Both the position numbers and the translations under genes were made by a program. From the NCBI RefSeq assembly GCF_002573715.1, contig NZ_PDHM01000017.1:1-64000 (forward strand): a stretch of 64,000 nucleotides of DNA, written 5' to 3'. The DNA comes from Paenibacillus sp. EZ-K15 (GTDB lineage Bacteria; Bacillota; Bacilli; Paenibacillales; Paenibacillaceae). Of this stretch, positions 9,399-17,680 are shown in pieces; position 1 is the first letter of the stretch; the number at the start of each line of letters is the position of its first letter. Below the pieces are notes generated by a model. That model had not been told where the DNA came from. It made no database searches and saw nothing but the letters and a program-made list of their open reading frames with translations.

Positions 9399-10559
9399 TC
9401 ACGAAGTGGAGAAAACGTTTTTTCCCGTCGTCTCGCCAATCACCAATTCCGGCTCCACTAGGGTTTTAAAGTATTTTCCGTGTTGCCCGTCATCATTGTT
9501 AATGACCTCAACCAGCGTGTAAGCCGCGCGGTAGCCCATGTCTCGTTCAAACTGTTTAACATGTGTGAAGGTGCTGTATCCTTCGATGATTGAAGTCGGA
9601 TCGTCAAAACTGATGATGGATATGTCCTCAGGCACCTTCAATCCAACTTGACGCGCAATCTGATAGATTTTCACTCCAAGACTTCCATTTAGCGTAATAT
9701 AGGCCGTTGCCATTCGATTTTGGATATAGCGGTACAGTGGATGTGTTTCAGCTTGCTCAAGACTTCCGATTTCAAAACCGGTCACGATGTGGGCAGGGTT
9801 TATGAGTGCTCCCTTTTCCTTGAAGGCATTCATATATCCATCGATCCGCTCTTGAACGGTGACGGTTTGTATGGGTGAATCGGAACATATGGCGATTTCA
9901 CGATGCCCCAGCTCCCACAGGTAATTTACCGCCATGTTAGCGCCAAGCCTACCGTCTGATGCTATATAATGAGTTTCCACCCCAGGAAGGTAACGGTCGA
10001 TGAGAACGAACGGAAACCCCGCGAATTTCATGCTTAATATTTCCTCGTTGAATAATTCCTCGTCAACCGGGAAAATCAGTAACCCTTCCACTCCGATTTT
10101 ACTACATGTCTTAATAGCCTCTTTTTCCTTATCAAGGTTGCCCTCTGATAAATAAATAACGCAACGGTAATCGTTTTCATTTAGCGCTTGCTGAATACCT
10201 TGTATAAGTCTAATCGTAAAATAGTCATAAATGCTGGGCAGAATTAGGCCTATCAACCGCGTCCCCATTTCTCCGCTGGTTTTATGGATAGGCTTTACGG
10301 CGATTTTAGGAGATGTTGTCGGCATTTCATATTCAGGCTCGCTTACAAAAGTCCCCTTTCCGGGCATCCTGGTTATGATTCTTTCGTTAACCAAACCGGC
10401 CAGGGCATTAACGACCGTAATCTTGCTTACGCCGAAACGCTCCATGAGTTCCTTTTCCGTTGGTATACGGTCTCCAACCTTCAGTACTTTCGATGTTATC
10501 AAGTCGCGTATATACTCTTGAACCCTCTGATACAAAGGTATTCTTTCCGTAGAGCTCAT
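9399..10559 (-). CDS. GntR-family DNA-binding domain fused to LacI-type sugar sensor
   Basis: Residues 1-75 form a GntR winged helix (VLKVGDRIPTEKELMERFGV, then an ITRMPGKGTFVSEP wing). The rest is a periplasmic-binding-protein-like sensor as in LacI and AraR (IGLILPSIYDYFT, WELGHREIAIC, VPEDISIISFDDPT). This AraR-like hybrid probably senses the carbohydrate carried by the adjacent ABC system. The ATG at 10559 is preferred; the frame extends four codons to a GTG. It is transcribed in the same direction as the operon, which starts 550 bases downstream. TTCAATAT repeats in its own promoter suggest autoregulation. Confidence 0.85.
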   Translation of the reverse strand: MSSTERIPLYQRVQEYIRDLITSKVLKVGDRIPTEKELMERFGVSKITVVNALAGLVNERIITRMPGKGTFVSEPEYEMPTTSPKIAVKPIHKTSGEMGTRLIGLILPSIYDYFTIRLIQGIQQALNENDYRCVIYLSEGNLDKEKEAIKTCSKIGVEGLLIFPVDEELFNEEILSMKFAGFPFVLIDRYLPGVETHYIASDGRLGANMAVNYLWELGHREIAICSDSPIQTVTVQERIDGYMNAFKEKGALINPAHIVTGFEIGSLEQAETHPLYRYIQNRMATAYITLNGSLGVKIYQIARQVGLKVPEDISIISFDDPTSIIEGYSTFTHVKQFERDMGYRAAYTLVEVINNDDGQHGKYFKTLVEPELVIGETTGKNVFSTS

Positions 10560-10577
10560 CCGAATCACCACATTTCA

Positions 10578-10594
10578 TTCAATATGTTCAATAT
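10578..10594. promoter_or_regulatory. Candidate operator, two TTCAATAT repeats
   Basis: Two direct copies, TTCAATATGTTCAATAT, lie about 20 bases before the regulator start. They match the sites in front of the sugar operon. Confidence 0.45.
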
Positions 10595-10693
10595 ATAAAT
10601 TACGAAAGCCGCAACCGTTTTATTCCATGTCCTTTCTTTGTTTGTGGTTGGTGCTGCGCCCAAAGGAGTCATTGGGTTATGTTGCAGAATAAA

Positions 10694-10723
10694 ACAATCC
10701 CCGGCCATTTAGCCGAGGATTGT
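10694..10723. repeat. Strong hairpin in intergenic region
   Basis: ACAATCC and CCGGC arms fold back on GCCG and GGATTGT around a six-base loop. There is no T-run, so its role as a terminator is unclear. The rest of 10560-10939 shows no gene apart from the regulatory sites listed. Confidence 0.4.
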
Positions 10724-10897
10724 CGCCGATTTAGCATTAGGGTGGAAGATATGCGATGTGCAGGTGGTCACGATTATGTGAAATTCCTACAAAATGGTCG
10801 CTTTTGTGCATTCTAAAGGGCAGTTCTGGTTAATAGGTAATTTGGTTATCCCTGAGTAATTAAATGAGCAATTGATAAGAAATCATAACATTTGTTA

Positions 10898-10925
10898 CAT
10901 GCTATGATATAAGAAACATAGCATG
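10898..10925. promoter_or_regulatory. Perfect 9-bp inverted repeat overlapping a promoter
   Basis: CATGCTATG and CATAGCATG are exact inverted copies with a 10-base spacer. The left arm contains a likely -10 element (TATGAT), and the right arm touches the AAGGAGA ribosome binding site of the next gene. It is either a repressor operator or a leader hairpin. Confidence 0.5.
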
Positions 10926-10939
10926 AAAGGAGAATTAAA

Positions 10940-11437
10940 ATGGTAACAAACAATATCCGTGAACCAGAGAATGATGATGCCCTTACTTCACAAAATTCGT
11001 CTAAACCAGATCCTGCAATGGCACGCTTGAATGTCTTCGTAGGGAAATGGAATACAGAGGGTGTGATTAAAGCGAGTCCGTCTGGGCCAGCTGATCAGTT
11101 GAAAGCAATAGATACCTACGAATGGTTGCCCGGGGGTCATTTTCTTATTCATCATGTTGATGGCCATATGGGGAAAGAAGAGGTTAAGGCTATTGAGATC
11201 ATTGGCTATGATGCTTCCAGTCAGAATTACACCACACACTCATATGACAACCAAGGCAATTTCAGTGCATACCAAGCGAACCTAATCGACCGTGCCTGGA
11301 CAATTTTGGGCAAATCGGAGCGTTTTACAGGAATGTTTAGTGAAGATAGCAACACCTTAACAGGTAGTTGGGAGCTGTCAAACGACGGTAAGAATTGGGT
11401 ACATTGGATGGACATCAAATTGACTAAAGTCTTCTAG
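10940..11437 (+). CDS. DUF1579-like protein
   Basis: This 165-residue cytoplasmic protein has the conserved opening of the DUF1579 family (LNVFVGKWNTEG, then YEWLPGGHFLIHH) and a beta-rich pattern expected of a lipocalin-like barrel. A biochemical role is not known for the family. AAAGGAGA lies 8 bases before the ATG. It is a single gene with its own promoter, an inverted repeat at the promoter and a terminator 70 bases downstream. Confidence 0.75.
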   Translation: MVTNNIREPENDDALTSQNSSKPDPAMARLNVFVGKWNTEGVIKASPSGPADQLKAIDTYEWLPGGHFLIHHVDGHMGKEEVKAIEIIGYDASSQNYTTHSYDNQGNFSAYQANLIDRAWTILGKSERFTGMFSEDSNTLTGSWELSNDGKNWVHWMDIKLTKVF

Positions 11438-11502
11438 CTAATAGGCTGGTACTACCCCTTAATGTATAAATATTAAATTAAATCTAATCTCTTGTAAAAT
11501 GT

Positions 11503-11554
11503 AAAAACACCTCCAAGGTTGTCTCTATTGAAACATTCCCTTGAAGGTGTTTTT
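11503..11554. terminator. Bidirectional terminator
   Basis: AAAAACACCT-CAAGG and CCTTG-AGGTGTTTTT arms give a stem with A and T runs on both sides. It can end the DUF1579-like gene on plus and the membrane-protein gene on minus. Confidence 0.65.
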
Positions 11555-11698
11555 GATTGATCCTACTCAATGGGGTCAGTCCCTTAATAACTTCCGAAGC
11601 TTTCTTTATCTGTAACATCCGAATCCAACCACCATCCTGCCCATAGTTGAACAAAGGCAGCCGATCTCGTAAACGGCTGTTAATTAATACTCTGTTCA

Positions 11699-12253
11699 TT
11701 ATTTGTTTAGTGTAATCTTCTTTTGACCATCTTTTGATTCAAAGAATACTTCCTTTTCATTCAGCCATACAGGACGATCAAATCCTAATGCTCTCTCTGC
11801 ATTTGGATGTGAATCATGATCATAAACCGTAATTCCTACATCTTCTTCAGGTAGTTTTTTCATTAGAAAAGGAAACGACTTTTGATAAAATTCATATGAA
11901 TAATGGCTTTCGCCTAAGGTTGCTACTCGGTGCTTTATAATTAAAGTTTCCGTTCCTTTAGGTGAATCCACATAGTCGTATTCCCATTCCATAAATAAAA
12001 AAGCCATCCGATAACCTATTAATAAAAAGAATAATATGACAATAGGAAGCCATATAATCTTCTTTTTTGATATTACTAACATTAAAGTTAATACTACTAT
12101 ATTAAATACGACAAAACTATTCCATCCAGAAGTATCAAAGATTAAGTAGTATTGTTTAAGACTAACTAAAAGCAATGTTGCATCTACTATCAGCGTAAGC
12201 ATAAGCAAAAATAAAACGTATTTTTTACTTGTGCTTGTTTCCACATCTTTCAT
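11699..12253 (-). CDS. Unrecognised membrane protein
   Basis: The protein has 184 residues. Three or four hydrophobic helices fill residues 10-105, followed by a soluble C-terminal part of about 80 residues (from MEWEYDYVDSPKG). I do not recognise the family. GGAGGTGGCG precedes the ATG, so the gene is likely expressed. It stands alone, with a bidirectional terminator about 150 bases downstream. Confidence 0.6.
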   Translation of the reverse strand: MKDVETSTSKKYVLFLLMLTLIVDATLLLVSLKQYYLIFDTSGWNSFVVFNIVVLTLMLVISKKKIIWLPIVILFFLLIGYRMAFLFMEWEYDYVDSPKGTETLIIKHRVATLGESHYSYEFYQKSFPFLMKKLPEEDVGITVYDHDSHPNAERALGFDRPVWLNEKEVFFESKDGQKKITLNK

Positions 12254-12590
12254 CTAACGCCACCTCCGATGGACAGGGCACGTTGGCTTAGCGCGGACTC
12301 CGTGTCTCTTGCAGCAGCCTTATACCGCGCGCCAGAAGAGGCACGCGGTAAGAAATAATAACAACTTCCCTCCATTATACTACCATGTTTGGAAAATTGT
12401 ATTATGAATCCTTGAAATCTTTTTATTATGCATAACTGCCCTTAGCGCTCCTTCTTGTCTTTATTGAACTATCATATCGCGTATGTCCAAAGAGAGTTGT
12501 ACTGTCAATATATATTTCTTATCGTCGGACGCAAGGTTTGCTTTTTATGTGATAAAATGTAATTCATAATAAATGAAGGGGCTGATTTTT
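12254..12590. other. Intergenic region with a copy of the small-gene leader
   Basis: No gene is seen. The last 70 bases, from about 12521, match the leader in front of the truncated copy at 2814, including a CTTATCGTCGGACGCAAGG segment from the dispersed repeat. Confidence 0.5.
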
Positions 12591-12863
12591 TTGAACTTAT
12601 CGATCTTAGCTCTTATCCTTGTCGGGATAATCACTATCTATGCCATTGCATTTACCATGATAATTAAGTCACTTGGCCGGAAATTTAAAGACAAATCTAA
12701 TATGTATTTTCTATATGCATCCATTATCTTGGTTATCCAATCTTATCTTATAATTAAGGATTTTTTAGGAAAACAGCCTTTAAGTTCAGTCAATATTTTA
12801 TTTTTCTTAATGGCGTTTATGCTGATTTTCCAAGGAATAAGGCGGAAAAATCAAATAACATAA
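12591..12863 (+). CDS. Small membrane protein, family unknown
   Basis: This is the intact copy (90 residues) of the gene truncated at 2814. It has three hydrophobic helices (residues 3-25, 40-60 and 65-82) and a basic C-terminus. The open frame starts at an ATG at 12573, but that ATG lies within the AAGGGG ribosome binding site. The equivalent position in the other copy is an ATG, so the TTG at 12591 is the likely start. No function can be assigned. Confidence 0.55.
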   Translation: MNLSILALILVGIITIYAIAFTMIIKSLGRKFKDKSNMYFLYASIILVIQSYLIIKDFLGKQPLSSVNILFFLMAFMLIFQGIRRKNQIT

Positions 12864-12944
12864 AATAAGAATCTGTTTGCTTTCTGTAAGGTGTTTTTTC
12901 TAAGACAGATGGCTCTTGTTATAAACATTCTGTGCCCTGTTATA

Positions 12945-12976
12945 GCATAAAAGACACACAATCCAAATTGTGTGTC
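12945..12976 (-). terminator. Terminator of the osmC gene
   Basis: GACACACAA and TTGTGTGTC form a perfect stem followed on the minus strand by TTTTAT. It lies 35 bases beyond the OsmC stop codon. Confidence 0.7.
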
Positions 12977-13010
12977 CGTTCGTCAAGACGATGTATCTAT
13001 CTCTTCATTT

Positions 13011-13562
13011 CTATAAGGAAGAACCTTCTGGCTGGCTAGCAGGCGAGCGATGCACCACTCCACCGGAGATGGATTGCGGATACTTTAGCAGGTTGTATAT
13101 CGGACATACGCGCTCAACCGCTGCATGAAGCTCAGCGATGGTTTCGGCGGATTCTTCGGATACGATGTGAATGTTATATTCGATATTATGCGGATATATG
13201 GGAATGTCCTCGTATCCCGGTTTGCCGGCAAGCGGGTGCAATTGCCCCGTGACTTCGACTTCAAGGGATTCCAGCGATACACCCCGTTCCGCAGCTTGAA
13301 TCAACGTAATATGAGTCAGGCAGCTGCCTAATACGCCAAGCTGAATTTCAGGTGATGAGGGACCGAGGCTATATCCGGCATAATTCTCAGGGCTGTCGCT
13401 GATAATTTGGAAGTCGCGTATGCGTATTTCTCGAACGCCGCTGCGGCCTTTCGCCTGCACCTTGGCAGAATAGGTATTCGGCTTGGGGTCTTGCTCCGCT
13501 TGAGAACGCAGGGCCTCTGCCGCCGCTTTTTTTTGTGCTAAATATTCATTTAATGTAGTCAT
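13011..13562 (-). CDS. OsmC/Ohr family peroxiredoxin-like protein
   Basis: OsmC-family proteins reduce organic or lipid hydroperoxides with a cysteine pair. This 183-residue protein has the segment LGSCLTHITLIQAAERGV with one conserved Cys in a helix. The second cysteine is seen near VERVCPIYNLL, so the active pair appears present. The N-terminus is an Ala/Gln-rich helix, as in the YhfA/OsmC type. It is a single gene between two strong terminators. Confidence 0.85.
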   Translation of the reverse strand: MTTLNEYLAQKKAAAEALRSQAEQDPKPNTYSAKVQAKGRSGVREIRIRDFQIISDSPENYAGYSLGPSSPEIQLGVLGSCLTHITLIQAAERGVSLESLEVEVTGQLHPLAGKPGYEDIPIYPHNIEYNIHIVSEESAETIAELHAAVERVCPIYNLLKYPQSISGGVVHRSPASQPEGSSL

Positions 13563-13599
13563 GGTATCTCGCTCCTTTACAATTTTGATATTTTTAACG

Positions 13600-13646
13600 A
13601 AAAAAAGACACAGCTAAACAGCTCATCCCTGCTTAAAGCTGTGTCT
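13600..13646 (-). terminator. Terminator of the winged-helix regulator gene
   Basis: GACACAGCT and AGCTGTGTC arms are followed on the minus strand by seven T residues. Confidence 0.75.
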
Positions 13647-13677
13647 CCGCCGATTCGGTCAACACTCGTTTGCTTGA

Positions 13678-14631
13678 TTATTCCATTTCATTGACGGGAT
13701 TGGATAACAGGCTGGGGGTCATTCCCAAATAATCGAACAGCCCCTGCTCGATTTGTTGAATTCGTTCCACTCGTAAACTATAGGTCGATACCGTCTCTCC
13801 AACGACATGAACGTTGAGCAGTCCCGCACTGCGCAAATTGAAAATGTGGTCATGCGTTATGCCTTTGGATATGCCAAGATGTCGAACCACTTCGATAAAA
13901 GTACGCGGTTCGCTGCGCAAAAAGTGCAGAATCCGCAAACGGCTCTTCTCGCTCAGACTGCGAAGAAGCCGGTATAAATGAAGCGACGGCTCATCGTCTT
14001 CCTCGGCAAGCGGCTCGATCCTGGATGCATAATGGCAGAGGGTCAGGCTTCCGTATGAATAAAAGATATTGCCGGGCTGAAAATGGTAATGCGGAATCAG
14101 AACCAGCTTCTCCAGCCCGTTCACCGGCTCGAAACAAAACCCGTTCGTCAAGGCTGCCGCCTTCTCGTAAGCTTCAAATTCATCCCATTCCGCCTTCTCT
14201 TCCACTTCGGCACGCAAAGCCGTGACGATCCCAGGGTCTATATGTTTAAAATAGACTGCATTCCATTCGGACAGCATGCGATGCTGCCGATCGCGTACCG
14301 TTCCGAAATCTTCGGGAAACGTCTGGACATATGGAGACAGCACGGCAAAGAGCTCGCCCAGCGTAAGTTTACGCATCCACGTTAGAAAATCTTCAACTCG
14401 GTTCTTGTTCGGTGACACATAGACCAGAAGATGAAGCAACTTCCATTCCAAATCGATTCCGGTCTGTTCCAGTTGATCGGCGAATTCGGGAGACAAGGAT
14501 GCATGGACATTCTGAGTCCAGGCAGGGCCAAGATCAATCCGTTTGTGCCAGCTTTTGCAAAGAAACGTATGGAGGCTGTTGATCAGTTCGTTGACAGGAC
14601 TGAATGATAATTCCAATTGATATGACAACAA
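13678..14631 (-). CDS. ArsR-type winged-helix transcriptional regulator with long N-terminal domain
   Basis: A C-terminal ArsR-like winged helix is visible (LSEKSRLRILHFLRSEPRTF, then HLGISKGITHDHIFNLRSAG). Before it come about 220 residues of a domain I do not recognise. The first ATG of the frame is at 14697 with a weak GGAAG. An AAGGAG site instead sits 6 bases before a TTG at 14631, giving 317 residues, so I prefer that start. It follows the peptide ABC operon by 150 bases and may be co-transcribed. No metal ligands are evident. Confidence 0.65.
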   Translation of the reverse strand: MLSYQLELSFSPVNELINSLHTFLCKSWHKRIDLGPAWTQNVHASLSPEFADQLEQTGIDLEWKLLHLLVYVSPNKNRVEDFLTWMRKLTLGELFAVLSPYVQTFPEDFGTVRDRQHRMLSEWNAVYFKHIDPGIVTALRAEVEEKAEWDEFEAYEKAAALTNGFCFEPVNGLEKLVLIPHYHFQPGNIFYSYGSLTLCHYASRIEPLAEEDDEPSLHLYRLLRSLSEKSRLRILHFLRSEPRTFIEVVRHLGISKGITHDHIFNLRSAGLLNVHVVGETVSTYSLRVERIQQIEQGLFDYLGMTPSLLSNPVNEME

Positions 14632-14780
14632 GTTGCACTCCTTCTTTGACCTCTTATGATTGACTGGCTGCCGGTATCCAGCAGCCATTTCGCTCATATT
14701 TTACAACTTCCGCAATCCGAACACGCCCCCCGGGCATATCCTCAATGTGTTACAAAAGGATCCGAAGATGGCGTGCCGCT

Positions 14781-15746
14781 TCAAACGAGATGACATGCCA
14801 CGTAATGATCGTCCCCCACGTTGCGGAACTCGGGCACGACTTCCTTACACTGCGCCAAGGCATAAGGGCAGCGTGTATGGAACTTGCAGCCAGAAGGCGG
14901 TTGAGCCGGACTCGGAATGTCCCCTTTAAGCACGATCCTCTCCCGCTTCAGCCTCGGTACCGGGACAGGGATCGCCGATAGCAATGCTTGGGTATATGGA
15001 TGCAGCGGACGGCTGAACAGTTCGTCACGCGAAGCCATTTCCATCATGGAACCGAGATACATCACCCCGATGCGATTACACAAATGCTCCACGACGCTTA
15101 AGTCATGCGAAATGAACAAATAGGTTAATCCGCGGTTATGCTGAAGTTTTTGAAACAAATTGATGATCTGTGCCTGGATGGACACATCAAGCGCGGATAC
15201 CGGCTCATCGGCGATTATGAAATCAGGATTCAGTACCAGAGCGCGGGCAATGCCGATCCGCTGCCGCTGGCCGCCTGAAAACTCGTGCGGAAACCGATTG
15301 TAGTGATAGGCAGACAGGCCGCAAGCTTCCAGTACATCCAGCACCTGACCACGAACCTCGGCTCTTTCGGCCAAACCGTGTTCCAGCAGCGCTTCGCCGA
15401 TAGCGTCTCCGATGCGGATACGCGGGTTAAGCGAGCTGTAGGGGTCCTGAAAGATAAGCTGCATTTTAGGCCTGAGCTTTCGCATCTCCGATTTGGGCAG
15501 GTCGTGAAACGGGATACCTTTGTACAGGATGTCCCCGCTGGTTTTCTCATGAAGCCGGAGTATCGTGCGCCCAACCGTGCTTTTGCCGCTGCCGGATTCG
15601 CCGACCAGGCCGAACGTTTCTCCAGCCCGAATTGTCAAACTGATATCATCGACCGCTTTGACGTGACCGACGTTACGATTAAGCAGCCCGGCGGTAATGG
15701 GAAAGTATTTTTTTAAATGTCGTACTTCCAGCAATGCTTCACTCAT
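14781..15746 (-). CDS. Oligopeptide/dipeptide ABC transporter ATPase, OppF type
   Basis: This 321-residue ATPase has Walker A GESGSGKSTVGR, the signature FSGGQRQRIGIARAL and Walker B FIIADEPVSALD. The C-terminal oligopeptide-transporter extension has Cys residues (CKFHTRCPYALAQC) that may bind an iron-sulfur cluster, as seen in some Dpp ATPases. AGAGGAGG precedes the ATG at 15746, so the gene overlaps oppD-like by 8 bases. It powers uptake together with the OppD-type partner. Confidence 0.93.
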   Translation of the reverse strand: MSEALLEVRHLKKYFPITAGLLNRNVGHVKAVDDISLTIRAGETFGLVGESGSGKSTVGRTILRLHEKTSGDILYKGIPFHDLPKSEMRKLRPKMQLIFQDPYSSLNPRIRIGDAIGEALLEHGLAERAEVRGQVLDVLEACGLSAYHYNRFPHEFSGGQRQRIGIARALVLNPDFIIADEPVSALDVSIQAQIINLFQKLQHNRGLTYLFISHDLSVVEHLCNRIGVMYLGSMMEMASRDELFSRPLHPYTQALLSAIPVPVPRLKRERIVLKGDIPSPAQPPSGCKFHTRCPYALAQCKEVVPEFRNVGDDHYVACHLV

Positions 15747-16722
15747 GCCGCGCCTCCTCTTCATACAACCAACAGGCCGTTCTGTGACCGGGTTCCACCT
15801 CTCTTAGTGACGGCTGCCGGGATCGGCAGATGGCCATGCAGCTTTCACAGCGATCATGAAAATAGCAGGATTCCATCAGTTCAAGCGGATTGGGTACCTG
15901 GCCTGGGATGGAGTACAACTGGTCCGAGCGCTCGCCGAGGATCGGTTTGGATTTCAGCAATCCCTTCGTGTAAGGATGTTTCGGACGGTCGAAGATTTCC
16001 TCGACGTCTCCCTCCTCGACGATTTTCCCCGCGTACATGACGATGACATAATCCGCCATTTCGGCCACCACACCAAGATCGTGCGTAATCAGCAGGATCG
16101 ACATATTGGATTGCTCCTTGCTTTCCCTCAGCGTTTCCAGCACCTGCGCCTGGATGGTAACGTCCAATGCCGTCGTCGGTTCGTCGGCGATCAACAGCTT
16201 GGGGCCGCACGAGATTGCAATCGCAATCATGATGCGTTGCAGCATGCCTCCCGACAATTGATGGGAATAGGAAGCCGCGATTTGTTCCCCTCGGGAAATG
16301 CCAACCAGCTCGATCAGCTCGAGCGCTCGCGCATAGGCTTGTTTTTTGTTCATCTGGCGATGGAGCATAAGCGGCTCCATGATTTGCTTTCCGATCGTAA
16401 TGACCGGGTTCAGGGAAGACATCGGTTCTTGGAATATGATCGAGATGTCGTTGCCCCGAATTCGGCGCATCTCTTCTTTGCTGATCTTTAAAAGATCCTT
16501 GTCTCCGAATTGGATCCGGCCGTTCACCACTTTCCCGTGCGGCCCTTCGACCAGTCCCATGATCGACATGGCCGTGATGCTCTTGCCGCAGCCGGATTCG
16601 CCCACGACGCATACCGTTTCGCCTTCGCGGATGCGAAAGCTGATATCGTCCACCGATTTGATCGTTCCGGTTCCGGATTCGAAATAAGTGCTTAAATGAT
16701 TGACCTCGATTAATGAATTCAT
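15739..16722 (-). CDS. Oligopeptide/dipeptide ABC transporter ATPase, OppD type
   Basis: This 327-residue partner ATPase has Walker A GESGCGKSITAM, the signature LSGGMLQRIMIA and Walker B LLIADEPTTALD. It carries the same C-terminal Cys-containing extension (CYFHDRCESCMAIC). The frame opens upstream, but CAGGTGA lies just before the ATG at 16722 and homology begins at MNSLIEV. It overlaps the 3' end of the permease gene, which indicates translational coupling. Confidence 0.93.
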   Translation of the reverse strand: MNSLIEVNHLSTYFESGTGTIKSVDDISFRIREGETVCVVGESGCGKSITAMSIMGLVEGPHGKVVNGRIQFGDKDLLKISKEEMRRIRGNDISIIFQEPMSSLNPVITIGKQIMEPLMLHRQMNKKQAYARALELIELVGISRGEQIAASYSHQLSGGMLQRIMIAIAISCGPKLLIADEPTTALDVTIQAQVLETLRESKEQSNMSILLITHDLGVVAEMADYVIVMYAGKIVEEGDVEEIFDRPKHPYTKGLLKSKPILGERSDQLYSIPGQVPNPLELMESCYFHDRCESCMAICRSRQPSLREVEPGHRTACWLYEEEARHE

Positions 16723-16729
16723 TATCCGT

Positions 16730-17662
16730 TCACCTGCTTGTATTCTGTTTAGGATCGAGAACGTCCCGCAATCCGTCACCGAAAATGTTGATGGCAATGA
16801 CCGTCAAAAAAATCGCCAGGCCTGGCGGAATCCATAGCCAGGGCCGTTTCTCAAAATCGATGACGTTGTTGGCCGCATCGATCATATTTCCCCAAGTGGG
16901 CGTCGGGGGCATGACCCCGAGCCCGAAGAAGCTGAGCACCGATTCCGACAGTATCGCTCCTCCGATGCTAAGTGTGGCAATGACGATCAGAAGCGGGAAG
17001 ACATTGGGCAGCAAATGGCGAAACAGCTTTCGCTTATCGCTGAGACCTAGCACGTCGGCAGCTATCATATACTCCCGTTCCCGCAAGGTCAGCATTTGGC
17101 TGCGGACGAGCCGCGCCACGCCGGGCCAGCCGATGACGCTGAGCATGAGCATGACCAGATACAGCCGATAGTCGGTTGGAACCTTCCAATCCGACATCAA
17201 CGCCCCCATGATGAAGAGAATCGGAAGACCCGGAATCGTAAACAACAAATCGGCGGTTCGCATGATCAACTGATCGACTACTCCACGATAATAACCCGAA
17301 ATGACGCCGAGAACCGTCCCGATCGACATGGATAACGCCATGGACGCAAGGCCGACCGTTAGCGAAATTCGGCCTGCTTGCAAGAGCCGGGTCAGCACAT
17401 CGCGGCCAAGCAGGTCCGTTCCCAGCCAATGCTTGCCGCTTGGGGGCTGGTGCATCATGGCGGGATTGATTTTGCCATCCGCATATGGCGAGAACAAGGG
17501 ACCGATAAAGCAAGCAACAAACATCAACACGATGAAGGCGAAGCCAGTTACGGCCAGCTTGTTTTTCTTGAGCTTCCGAGTGGATTGCTTCCATAAGGAG
17601 TCTGAAACCTCCATTCCTCGGCTGGCTTTTCCGGCTTGACTTGCCGTCGTTGGAATCGACAA
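16730..17662 (-). CDS. Peptide ABC transporter permease, OppC type
   Basis: This 310-residue permease has an N-terminal cytoplasmic leader and then about six helices. The family motif PPSGKHWLGTDLLGRDVLTR follows the first helix, and the EAA loop is seen as EYMIAADVLGLSDKRKLFRH. The segment GWPGVARLVRSQMLTLRERE is also typical. It lies 18 bases after the OppB-type gene. Confidence 0.93.
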   Translation of the reverse strand: MSIPTTASQAGKASRGMEVSDSLWKQSTRKLKKNKLAVTGFAFIVLMFVACFIGPLFSPYADGKINPAMMHQPPSGKHWLGTDLLGRDVLTRLLQAGRISLTVGLASMALSMSIGTVLGVISGYYRGVVDQLIMRTADLLFTIPGLPILFIMGALMSDWKVPTDYRLYLVMLMLSVIGWPGVARLVRSQMLTLREREYMIAADVLGLSDKRKLFRHLLPNVFPLLIVIATLSIGGAILSESVLSFFGLGVMPPTPTWGNMIDAANNVIDFEKRPWLWIPPGLAIFLTVIAINIFGDGLRDVLDPKQNTSR

Positions 17663-17680
17663 AGGTAGTTCCTCCTTTCT

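Noticed and set aside
11484..11699. 71-codon minus-strand frame after the membrane protein gene
   Set aside because: It runs through the bidirectional terminator at 11503-11554 and has no supported start.
12254..12400. GC-rich stretch that could be a tRNA or small RNA
   Set aside because: I could not fold a cloverleaf or find a promoter-terminator pair.
15881..16612. 243-codon frame on the minus strand inside the OppD-type gene
   Set aside because: It is a shifted-frame shadow of the ATPase gene, rich in Arg, Gly and His as expected of such shadows.
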